This document shows, in pieces, positions 1 to 10,500 of a stretch of DNA of 64,000 nt (the first letter of the stretch is position 1; each line of letters begins with the position of its first letter). The stretch covers positions 24,647,934 through 24,711,933 of the forward strand of contig NC_045138.2 of NCBI RefSeq assembly GCF_008831285.2, in the 5' to 3' direction. The stretch is from Nymphaea colorata. Taxonomy: Eukaryota > Streptophyta > Magnoliopsida > Nymphaeales > Nymphaeaceae. The notes under the pieces are model-generated. The model was not told the origin of the DNA and did no database searches. It worked only from the letters and a program-made list of their open reading frames with translations. A program made the position numbers and the translations under genes.

Positions 1-938
1 TGAAAGACATAGTTAAATAACTGGCATGTCAACTACACATTTCTGCCATTCAAATAGTTAAGAGCCAATTGACACAATTAAATAATTATTACAATTTAAG
101 GACCTTATATATACGCTTTTAAATGTGTGCATTGTACATGATGCATTAGTCAGAACGTTTCATAAGTGGTTAATACAATCCAGCGGATCAGATGCATTTT
201 CTTCCGTTATATATAATCGGCCCTCCATTATCTCTATGTTTCGGTCAGAGGTTTACTTAATCATTTTGTAGGTGCCTTTGGACCTTCGTACATGCTTTTG
301 AGGCTCGGTTGTGAAATCCAGTGTTTACTAAATCGTCTGAATTGGCTTATTCAGATAAAGTTGGTCCATGGGAGACCGATCCAAAAGTGCCATATGTTGG
401 TTTTTAAATATTTTTTAATATTTTAAGAACTTTCTTATTTTATTATCTTTAAACGTTTTTCTTCTTTTTTTAAGAAATGGTTTCCACTTGTTTTTTGTCA
501 AGTTCTCACCAGTGAATCGGTATAGTCCCAAAACAGCAACCTCGCTGATTTGTCTCCTCAATTAAGTGTGCGGCTTAGGCTGAGCCAAGTCTGTAAACAA
601 GAAAGTTCTTCGGGCCAGCCTGACCATTTCTCGGACAACAATATTGAGAAATTTTTAATATATTATTATTATTATTATTATTATATATAATAAATGTCTT
701 TTATTGAAATCAGGTCTGACCAGGTTAGGGCCACCAGCATGGCCCCTGGCCGATCCAATGCCCAGCCATATATTTATGGGCTAGTTCATAGTTACTTGAT
801 CGTAAAATTTATGGGCTTAGAAGTGACTGTTTCACATATCGAAGTCTTATATAAACACAATGTTACAGTGTTTCATACATGAATATGCCTAAGTTTTCGA
901 AAAGATACATTATATAGAATGTATAGATTGTTACCATT
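1..938. other. No gene recognised
   Basis: AT-rich sequence with a short TTA-type microsatellite near 661-684. I see no recognisable coding segment, and the only open frames are short and lack family features. Confidence 0.5.
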
Positions 939-1372
939 CCAAAACCTTGCGTGAACGTGGATTATAGTTGGAATTAGGCGTTCTTCTGACCTGGAACCGA
1001 CCCTTTGCATTTCTCAACTGAAAAGAAAAGGGATTAGGATTATATATGTGCATTAAATCACCGACATTATATTTATGTCTTAAAATATTGGATACCTGTT
1101 TTAAGGGTCGTTGAAGAAATTTTTATATACCACGCGATGGGAGCCGCAAATCAAGTACAGGGACTAGTATAATCACAAGATCAGCTCCAAGTTTTCAACT
1201 TTGGCTGCTAATTATATTGATTGGCTATCAAACTATATATCTCACATTTTATTAGTGAAAGTGATGCCCTAATTGACGATTTTGTAGAAATGTTGTTTCA
1301 TTTACTATTTCAAATTGTCTTTTTTTTTTGGGTGTCCCATCAATATATATATATCATGAGCACGTGGTGGAG
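939..1372. repeat. Block X, unit A copy
   Basis: First of five copies of a non-coding block (others near 9110-9560, 24130-24570, 29150-29600 and 53380-53820). Shared landmarks are a stretch around 'gaattaggcgtt', another around 'ctttggctgctaattatatt', and an end near 'gtcccatcaatatatat'. It lies 3' of a type-I NAC gene when read on the minus strand, so it travelled with the gene during duplication. No conserved reading frame is visible in it. Confidence 0.75.
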
Positions 1373-1574
1373 CCGGAACTAATTATGAGGGTGGATAAAA
1401 ACTTGGAATGAAGACTTGTGAGCACAATTAGCTGGACAATATGTTAGGCATGTATCTACCAGTAGCACGTAAGTCAAGAGTACTGTAGAAAAGTCGAAAG
1501 ACCTTACAACAAGTATATGTCACTTCATGGAAAAAGTTCTCATATGATATGGTTAATTTAAGGACTGGCTACTG

Positions 1575-2230
1575 AGCTACTTTTCTCGCTCGCGCGTGAA
1601 AAGTACCCCTACTTTTCCGGTGAGAAATGGTCAAATAAGTTTTACTACCCAACAAAAGAATTATCAGAATTCCAAGAATTGACCGCAAAAAGAAGGTTAA
1701 ACATAAACCGCAAGAGCAACGCTCAAGAAAACATGAACTTAGACTTTTACGGCCAGAGGCTCACCAAGTTTTCCCGTCTTCCAGTAGCCTATTACTTTGT
1801 TTCCTTCTGCATAAACCACCAATTAGGGATACGTACCCCATCGGTGCAAGTTCTTGAAATTTTGGGTTTTCCTTCTATATCAAGTCTGATTTCCTAGTGC
1901 GACGTTTGTAGCATCTGAATCCGAAATTGTTTACTTCCTGACCATCATCAATCGTCAACCATCCCCACGAACGCCTCCCACTGTCCCACATATGTATGAA
2001 AGAACGGAGTTCTCATCCGCTGGTCGTGAACAAAAATATAGCGACGCCATATATAGTTAGGGTAAGGAATGTGGCACCCGGAGAAAGGGAGGCCAGGCTG
2101 CGTGTGGCATAGAACCTAGGTTGCTGCGAAGCTTACAAGGTCTTCCACAGTGGACTGCGGGAGGTGGCGGTTTGTTGTTTCTGCGATGGTTCTTCACTCG
2201 AAAACAATCAAACAGATGAAAAGGTGTGTG
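1575..2230. repeat. Block Y/Z, unit A copy
   Basis: Non-coding block repeated near 9845-10450 and, in part, 17000-17340, with short traces near 30945-31010 and 32165-32260. Landmarks are 'agggatacgtaccc' and 'gaacggagttctcatc'. Stops interrupt all frames at different places in different copies, so I read it as duplicated gene flank and not as a gene. An origin from an older decayed gene cannot be excluded. Confidence 0.65.
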
Positions 2231-2269
2231 GCAGCCGGAAGAACAGTATTTTTGTTTTTTTGTTGCTGA

Positions 2270-2480
2270 TGCAGGAGAAGAATGCATCGGAGTACTTTGC
2301 TGTCCGCAGTGAACTTGTCCATGGTAGGGCCACCCCAGCCCGAGTTATTTAACACTCCTAGAAGAAATGAACATGGATATTTCCGCCAAGAAATTATTAG
2401 AAAACTGAGAATCAACCATCATTTTCTTTATGTTCGACCAGAAACGAGAGGCTATTAGATTCTGAAGGTTAGTAGATGGT
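2270..2480. repeat. Block T, unit A copy (3' flank of NAC-A)
   Basis: Flank shared with 12400-12600, 33240-33480 and 57190-57440. Recognisable by 'tcggagtactttg' followed by 'gtgaacttgtc' and a GGCCACCCC-like stretch. It lies a few hundred bases downstream of the NAC exon 3 in each unit. Confidence 0.7.
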
Positions 2481-2555
2481 AGATGATGACGAGGGCGAAC
2501 AATTCCATCTTGAATTGGTCCTACGGCAGGACGTCATAGAGCAGCAGCTGCCTGA

Positions 2556-3154
2556 GGGGTACTGGCGACTTCATGGTGCTGTTTCGACCTTTGGATTCCC
2601 TTCTGCAGGCTGGTCCGCTTCTTGTAAGTTCGGCACAGAACCCAATCATCCAGCTACAGTGACCGCAAACGTATTCACCAGTCAGTGATAATTATAGCCT
2701 CCTAATTAAGCTTGACCGCAGATAAATAAAAAAGTTCTTTTCCAATAAATTGGTTCGATTCTAAGTATGGTTTTATTAAATCTTACAAAATAAACATATA
2801 TGTATACTTTATAATAAGTTGAAATTGTTCATTTGTCAATTTTATTATATGGGGAAACCACAGTTCAATCCAGCCAGCCTGAGTCATAAAACTATATGGT
2901 GACGTGCATAATTTAGACATTTAGCAGAACAACCCGTTAGGAAAAGATTGCTGTTCTTGGTGTGGCATATACAATGCCAGGTTATAACTTGAAACTCAAG
3001 TGAAAGAACTGCAGAAGGGTGGTCACTTACGCGTGGGGTTGCTTTCTTTTGTGGGAGGCAGCCATTGTCATCTAGAAGGAGCTGGTATTCGAGCATGATC
3101 CAGTTGGTCTTGCTCCCTTTTGGAGGCTTTGGTACATAGAAAACAAGCGCCTTT
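2556..3154 (-). pseudogene. NAC-A: wrecked NAC transcription factor gene
   Basis: Two pieces of a type-I NAC gene remain. The 5' part of exon 3 starts at 2653 right after a TAG acceptor and reads [15 protein letters not shown] (subdomain E), then about 30 residues that match NAC-C. At 2556-2562 it runs straight into the 3' flank. The C-terminal tail has been deleted at a short shared GGGG(T/A)AC sequence. Exon 2 survives only as its 3' half (donor at 3030/3029), covering subdomain D with KALVFYV and TNWIM followed by LEYQ where intact copies have HEYQ. Subdomains A, B and C are gone. Beyond 3154 the sequence turns back on itself (see the inverted repeat). It cannot encode a DNA-binding NAC protein. 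Confidence 0.85.
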
Positions 3155-3476
3155 TGGAGGCTTTCGTACATAGGCTGGTCCTTCTATGTACGGAAAAAAA
3201 GTAAGGCGCTCGTTTTCCATGTATAAAAGCCTCCAAAAGGGAGCAAGACCAACTGGATCATGCACGAATACCTGCTCCTTCTAGATGACAATGGCTGCCT
3301 CCCACAAAAGAAAGCAAACCCCCGCGTAAGTGACTACCTTTCTGCACTTCTTTCACTTGAGATTCAAGTTATAACCTGGCATTGTATGTGCTGCACCTCG
3401 AACACCATTCTTTTCCTAATGGGTTGTTCTGCTAAATGTCTAGATTATACACATCGCCGTATAGTTTTTATGACTC
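2881..3476. repeat. Inverted duplication of NAC exon 2 / intron 2 (hairpin-forming)
   Basis: The left arm (2881-3154) and right arm (3203-3476) are reverse complements over about 274 bp with scattered mismatches, roughly 90% alike by eye, separated by a 48-bp spacer. Each arm holds the 3' half of NAC exon 2, its GTAAGT donor and part of intron 2. The spacer contains a further short copy of the 'ttttggaggcttt' stretch. A transcript crossing it in either direction would fold into a long near-perfect hairpin whose stem matches the exon 2 of NAC-C, NAC-E and NAC-F. The structure is directly visible. A silencing role is inference. Confidence 0.9.
3203..3476 (+). pseudogene. NAC exon-2 fragment, inverted copy
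   Basis: The only NAC-derived coding fragment on the plus strand. It runs from the end of subdomain C into D ([11 protein letters not shown], then LLLLDDNGCLPQKKANPR) and ends at 3325 with an intact GTAAGT donor followed by intron-2 sequence. It lacks exon 1, subdomain C and exon 3. A weak open frame continues through the intron to about 3610 into sequence I do not recognise. It is the right arm of the inverted repeat and not an independent gene. Confidence 0.85.
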
Positions 3477-3479
3477 TCT

Positions 3480-6400
3480 TAGGCAATAGCACATTGTGTG
3501 GTGTTTGGGCTGGAGCAGGTAACCTACTTGGCCTTTCCTGGTTCAAGCAACTATTTCGCCATGGTATAGCTGGTCAATCTGATGCTGGTGAGTCAAATTC
3601 ATTCCAATAGACATTGTATTTCGTGTCAATGCTAGTTTATCTACGTTAGGCCTACACTAATTACAGTGACAGCCTTAGACGGTAAGGGCAAGGAAAAGAA
3701 AGAGTTCAGCCTTCATTGAAAACCAAATATTCCTCTTGCTCACCCAAGAACATTTACTCAATGATTGGATTTCCAAATGTTCAAATATTTGACCAATCCC
3801 GAACCAGAATCATCTGTATGCAATGGGGAAGAAAAAGTTCAAAACTCCAATAGGGGCAGCTCGAGTCCTGAAGACAAGAGGCCAACCATCCTTCCACCGA
3901 CAAACCCACCTTTCACTCCTAGAGCCTATGCTTGTTTTTGCCTTTACTCAACTCAAGAGGTAGATGTCTACGAGACTGAACTAATGATTGTTGTTCTACT
4001 TTCTACGGGTCCAACCACTTACACTATATCCCTTATAACATGACCCTTTTTGCATATTTTTTCCAATTTCGTGATTAATATGTGAATGGACATGCAAGAG
4101 TGGAGCATGGAGTTGGAAACTTGAAAGGGGCCACGGTCCCCATGAGATTTTACAAATAAAAGTGTTGATTTTATTTTTTTGAAAAAAAAAGTTTTTCCTT
4201 AATAATTTTTTTGAAACCACTATCAAATTTTGCAAACATAGTTTGGATCCCCAGGAAGGAAAAAAAAATCTTAGTTCTGCACTTCTGAAGTGACACTGAG
4301 TTATTTGGATTTGAATAAGTTACAAAATTAAACCATAGGAACCTTTGGCAGGTCTAGAATTTGGACCAATAAAGACAAGCTTAATTCAACTATTTTGATG
4401 GAAAAAAAATGCATAAAACTATATTGAAGTTAAAAGCTTCCAAATGAGAGAGAGAGAGGGAGAGAGAGAGCCTATACTTTCTAGGTTAAGATGATTAAAA
4501 GTGTAGATATCATCCTCTTTAACCTTCGGGTCATAAGGCCTCTCGGTCTTATTAAGCTTTGGGATCAAGTGATTTATAAACACTGAAACGTCTAATAAAA
4601 CCATGGTTAAAAATCAAAGAAACCCGTTGTCTTTCTATGATTCTCATGGCCTTCACCATGAACACCTATTTATACTTAGAAATGAAGGTGAAACAATCTT
4701 CTTTTTTGGTTGCATTCATGGGGCCTGCATACTCTTCCATAACTGATGCAAATCTATTTTGATTTCATGTGTGACATTTTAACCCACCATAATGCATCTT
4801 CCTTTCATTCATATTTTAATTTTGAATTTCCCCCAACCAAATTAATCTTTTTTGTCCATACATATCCAAACAAAAATCTTGTAAATAATATAAATCTTTT
4901 ATGTCCATACATAACTTTTAAAAGTCTTATAACAGATTTAAGATCTTATATAAAAGATGTGGATATGAGAGGTCTCCAAATGTTATTGTCAACTCAACTT
5001 GGTCATTAAAAAAAAAAAAGAGAGAAGGATTAGAGTTGAAATTTAAGCACGGTTTAGCTGTGTTGCCCATAAGATTATGTTAACAATAACATCAAGAATT
5101 ATCACTTTCTCCAAGAAATATCCAAATCTAGAAAATTATCGAAAATAAACAAATATGTGTTTCAGGCCTCGTTTTGATAGTTATGCTATTGGGGCAAGCT
5201 GGACCAAAATAGAGTTAAATATGAACGAGACAAACTAAGTACAATATCTTTAAGGAATTTGTTGGGCTGCCTTTATATATTAGTCTTTCCACGAAGGCAA
5301 TATGGTGCATCATGTTTTAGAAGCAAAAGGGATAATGTCTGGCTAATTAGAAATACGGCCAATGAAACCAAACGAGAAGTCTTTTGGGAAACTGTGCAAA
5401 TAGTGTGTCGTGTTCAGACATCGATGACAGATAAAGCTTTAAAATTCAATTATTTTGCTTCCAATAAGTTTCATAAAAGTTATTGCACTCGGAATATGCT
5501 CCAGCCATTGCCAGAAAATCTTTATTCAAAGAGAAGAAATGCATTCAGAAAAGGAAAATTTAATTCAAGTGTCAAACCCAAGTATCCTTGTGGCATAAGC
5601 TCTTGTAATGAGCAACTGTTTTTCAAGGAGCTCGATCAAACCAAACATGGTACTATCGGTTCTTTTTTATCAAACCAATTGTAAAATATCCAAAATTTGG
5701 CATCTGCATATCTCTATTTTCTTAAGGATCTCATTGTAGGCACATCCAAAATTATAGTTTGGCTACTTGATATAGACGTGCCATGAAAGTTAGGGCTACA
5801 AAATGATTTAAACTGCAACTTGCTGCTGGTCTCATGACAAGCTTTTTATCTTTTGTCATTAAAGAGGAAAATGGAGAGCAAATTTTCTTGTACACATAGG
5901 AGATGAGCGGACTATGAACAGCGCTTCTGTTACACCTTATATAAGCTACATTACATTATACATTACATACATACTACATGTACTAGATATGAACCCTTCA
6001 GAAAACTGAGAGAAGAGGTGGTTAGCTTGAAATCCTCCTATAAGCGTGATGATTTTAGTGCCAACGGAAATATGCAAGTTGATCTTAACCTAGCTGCACC
6101 CACTATTAACCACGTTGCATCATTAATGACCCTATGGACTTCACTCCAAATAAAGTTTCAATTGGGGATATTTCACATTTTTAATTTTGCTTATAAGCCT
6201 GCACATCATTTTAACACTTAGTAGTACCATGTCTCAATTTTTTTTTTAAAAAAAGGGAAAATCAAACCGCCTTCAACTGAAGATACCTTTTAGAGGGAGT
6301 TTGATAAGAAAAAGACTGTTTTTACTACGCATGTTTCTAAAAAGTATATTCTGAGAATACGATTTTACTGTTCCAGACATTAATATCCGTGACCACACCA

Positions 6401-7550
6401 TGCTTCCTGAAATATGAATACGGCAGTTCTTAGAATATATATTTTTACAAACATGCATTCCAAAGTTGATACTACCATCTTTTTTCCCTATTTAGGTCTA
6501 ACAGCAGTCTGGATCAACCTTCGTGTATTAGCTTTATCTTAATGGGTGCAAGAACTGGTTAAGAGTATCAAGAAGGTTCCAAATCTTGCCGCCACGCATC
6601 TTGAGTCTTCAACTTTCTCGTAGTGTTGTTCTTACATGACATGGTGCATGGCCGAGGTTTGCTTGGGCTTGTTAATTTACTACCCAAGGGGAAAACTTCC
6701 CTTGGGTTCCTTATAGGATAGTAGTCAATGGGTTGAAAATATTCTATGATTAAGATCTGGAAATTAGGAAAAAAGAATCTATACATTGATGAATTCCGAC
6801 TTGGCAAGCAAATCTGAAATCAAGTCTGAGATCGGAGAAGGATCTTACCCAATTACAGATAAATGATGAATCTTATACCTGGGAAATCTGGACTTGATTT
6901 TAGAAATGCAGGTCTGGAGTCTAATTCCAATTATGCAGTCCTGATTAAGTCAGATGTTATGTTAAACAATGAATCTGAATTTCCTCATCATTTATAAAAA
7001 GTCTCAGGAACGTTTGGTGTGAAGGCTTGACAGTTGGATGCCTTTGAAGAATAAATACACTAGTATTGGTTGAATCCAAATTTAAACCATTTTTATCGAT
7101 GCTCAGAAACACAAGAAGCTTAGACTTTAGAAGGGACTCCCTATCAGTAAGCAATTTGGATGTGATGAATCCGGTTGGTGATTGAATTGAATGTTTTCTA
7201 TTGAAACAAAATTTCAGCTTTGTAAAAGTTTGTGTTTACATTCTCTGATCTTTTGCCAAGAGAAAGTGTGAAAAGGCGAAACAGAACTTTGTAAAACTTC
7301 ATTCAATGTCTTCCCCCATCTCAGCGAAACAGAAGAGGCTACCTGCAGCAGCTAAACAGAACTTTGCTGTAGTTGAGATTCACCTCAACAAGCTGCGGAG
7401 GATCAAGTGTTTGCTGACTATATAGCCATTTATTGTTCTTTGATGTACCCAAGTACTGGGCTCTACCATAATACCGACTCCCTAATATTTGCCTCCTCAA
7501 TTTTTGAGTTCTTCAAATCTATCCTTTTCTTTTTTGCACAATTGGCCATC
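3480..7550. other. No gene recognised (about 4 kb)
   Basis: No family was recognised here. The longest frame is plus 5259-5684 (141 aa), which has no motif, signal or membrane segment I can name and is probably chance. A second frame at 3765-4043 has a Pro/Ser-rich middle without homology I can recall. A (GA)n tract lies at about 4446-4470. None of the shared NAC-unit blocks is obvious in this interval. Confidence 0.45.
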
Positions 7551-7552
7551 GT

Positions 7553-7554
<2 letters not shown>

Positions 7555-7617
<63 letters not shown>
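7555..7617. repeat. (TA)n microsatellite
   Basis: About 31 uninterrupted TA units. Confidence 0.97.
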
Positions 7618-7619
<2 letters not shown>

Positions 7620-7794
7620 CACCCACATTTTATTATATCTTAATAGGTAAATTATGAATAGTTTACATTCTAAAGTACCAAATTCTAAAAGAACAAGCAG
7701 CTCAAATGCAATTTTATTACAAAAGAACTAGGAATTGGTATATTACTCGTCTCTATTAGTTATATAAACTAGATTTTATAGGCCTAAAAAGTTG

Positions 7795-8440
7795 GACAGT
7801 TCATTTATAGTGTGCCCGCCCCGCAAAATTCTATCTATACATCAAAAAGGGATATTATTGAAGTTGGTTCTCAGTTTTTCTTTAAAGGACATTGCGGATG
7901 TGCACTTAATTTTATGGAAAAAATATATACTCATGATATTGTTTGCTGTCATTTAGTTTCCAAATCGTCTATATCGTTAATTTATGTCAAAAAATGATTC
8001 TCAAACCAGCCGTAAAACTATCGTTCCGATGAAACTTAACATTTTTTTATTAATGATTCAACTGTCCTTACCTGAGGGATGTTTTTCCCAGCTTAGGAGA
8101 AAAGAGAGAAAAAGATGGATTTGAAAAAAAAAACAAAAACAAACCTGGAAAGTTAAAAGGAACAGAGAAAATGCCTAGTTAAGAACTCTATTACCTAACA
8201 TGTTCTTTAATTTCGTCTACTAACTACAAAATCAAACAACCAGACTCTACTTGTTAAATATAAGTACCAGTCCTTCTACTAATGCACATACCATTTTAAG
8301 TATTAACAATGTTGGATTTGATTGGCAACTTGGAGTCTCAAATTCATCATTTTCGTGTAACATGATCTCCACCATTTGCATTGAAATAATTGCATGAGAG
8401 CAGGCCACATAAATACCAAACAAGTCTTGTCTAGAGCGTC
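7795..8440. repeat. Block N, first copy
   Basis: Matches 23430-23915 with small gaps. Landmarks are 'gaactctattacctaaca' (at 23670 'gaactgtattacctaaca') and 'tgtaacatgatctcca'. In the second copy it lies directly beside the NAC-H remnant, so a type-II NAC unit may once have stood here. No NAC coding sequence is visible now. Confidence 0.65.
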
Positions 8441-9109
8441 ACATCAAGCACATCAGCGAAAACTCCGTTGAGTTTGATCTGAAATTACATTGAGACCGAT
8501 CTTTACAGCATTGGCAGTAAACTTGAGAAATAGGGCGGTCGTTGCATGGGGTTGCCCCTGTATGCGTGGCTATAGGATCCCGTATCTCACGGAAAAACTC
8601 CATCCGAATCGAATTGAACAAGGGAGCAGTACAAATATTAATTGGGATGTGTCGTTTCTTTGGTTTATATGAGCAAACGAAAGGAGTCATGGACATTGAT
8701 GGAGGCATCTTGTCGTCTCAACCAGTAGTTGAGGGAGACACGTACGGCGAGAAGTCAAGGGACCTGCAAAGCCCCAGCCCCTCCTATTTTTTTTTTTAAT
8801 TTACATCTACATATAAAAAAAATTACTTATTTTACATAAAATTTTTTAAAAATTATATTTGGACCCCTATCCAAATTTTAAAATTAAAGTGACAAAAGCA
8901 ATACTTTAGACAAACAAGTGGTTGGGTGGGCTCCCTACTAACTGGTAGATCAAACTTTATGAGGGAAGAGAATTAAGGTCATTAGCCATAAAACAGCAAC
9001 ATACTTTTCCATATATCAAAGTCATAAAACACCCACAATGTTTCATACGGTATAGTGTTTCATTAATATAACTAAGTTTTTGAGTAAATACATTGTATAA
9101 AATATATAG
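8441..9109. other. No gene recognised
   Basis: An open frame on the minus strand (8439-8708, 89 aa) has no family signature and I do not call it a gene. The rest is AT-rich. Confidence 0.4.
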
Positions 9110-9560
9110 TTTGTTACCATTCCAAAACCTTGCGTAAACGTGGACTATACGTTCGAATTAGGCGTTTTTCTGGCCTGGAACCGACGCTTTGCATTTCACA
9201 ACTGAAAAAAAAAAAGGGATTAGGATTAGATATGTCCATTAAATTACCAACTTTATATTTAGGGCTACTTGTTTTAAGGGTCATTGAAGTAATTTTTACA
9301 TACCACACGATGGAAGCGGCAAATCAAATACAGGAACTAGTATAATCATTAGATCAGCTCCAAGTTTTCAATTTTGGCTGCTAATTATATTGATTGGCTA
9401 TGTTGTCAAACTATATATCGCACATTTTATTAGTGCAAGTGATGACTTAGTTGACGATTTCGTAGACATGTTGTTTCATTTACTATTTCTAATTGTCTTT
9501 TTTCTTTTTTGGGGTGTCCCATCAATATATATCATGAGCACATGGTGGAGCGACAAATAA
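9110..9560. repeat. Block X, unit B copy
   Basis: Collinear with 939-1372. Like unit A it lacks the 305-bp MITE found just beyond block X in units D, E and F. Confidence 0.75.
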
Positions 9561-9844
9561 TTATGAGGGTGGATAAAGACTTGGAAGGAGACAAACGTCC
9601 AGTTAATACAGGTACATGTTACACCCGTAATGGTTAATTTAAGTAACATAACACTGTACTCGTCTTAAAAGAGCAAACGTTCCCTGAGCACAATTAGCTG
9701 GACAATATGTAGGCATATATCTACCAGTAGCATGCAAGTCAAGAGTACTTTAGAAAAGTCCAAAGACCTACCTTACAACAAGTATATGCCACTTCATGTA
9801 AAAAAAGTTCTCATATGGTTAATTTAAGGACTGGCTATTGAGCT

Positions 9845-10500
9845 ACTTTTCCCACTCACGCGTGAAAAGTACCCCTACTTTTCCCGGTGAGAAATGGTCA
9901 ATAAGTTTTACTACCAACAAAAGAATTATCAGAATTCTCTTAAGAATTGACCGCAAGAAGAATAAGGTTAAGCACAGACCGCAAGAGCAACGCCCAAGAA
10001 AACATGAACTTGGACTTTTACGGCCGGAGGCTCACCAAGTTTTCCCGTCTTCCGGTATCATATTACTTCTTTCCTTCTGTATAAACGACCAATTAGGGAT
10101 ACGTATTCGATCGGTGCAAGTTCTTGAAATTTTGGGTTTTCCTCCTATATCAAGTCTGATTTCCTAGTGCGACGTTTGTAGCATCTGAATCCGAAATTGT
10201 TTACTTCCTGATCATCATCAATCGTCAACCATCCCTATGAACGCCTCCCACATATGTATGAAAGAACGGAGTTCTCATCCGCTGGTCGTGAACAAAAATA
10301 TAGCGACGCCATATATAGTTAGGGTAAGGAATGTCGCCGCCGGAGAAAGGGAGGCCAGGAACCGTGATTGCTGCGAAGCTTACAAGGTCTTCCACAGTGG
10401 AATACGGGAGGTGGCGGTTTGTTGTTTCTGCGATGGTTCTTCATTCGAAAACAATCAAACGGATGAGAACTACCAACATATGCGCTTTAGGCATGTACGT
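9845..10500. repeat. Block Y/Z, unit B copy
   Basis: Closest to the unit A copy at 1575-2230, in the same order and spacing, which suggests A and B are sister duplicates. Frames differ from copy to copy. Confidence 0.7.

Noticed and set aside
2751-2769. 'ggttcgattctaagtatgg', considered as a tRNA T-arm
   Set aside because: It is part of conserved NAC intron 2 in all copies (20130, 34440, 58340), with no acceptor stem or anticodon arm around it.
5259-5684. 141-aa open frame
   Set aside because: It has no motif, no homologous copy in the window and no codon pattern that stands out. Kept only as a note in the intergenic entry.
8439-8708. 89-aa minus-strand frame, considered as an organelle-derived or gene fragment
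   Set aside because: I could not match it to any plastid, mitochondrial or nuclear family from memory, and it lacks splice or regulatory context.
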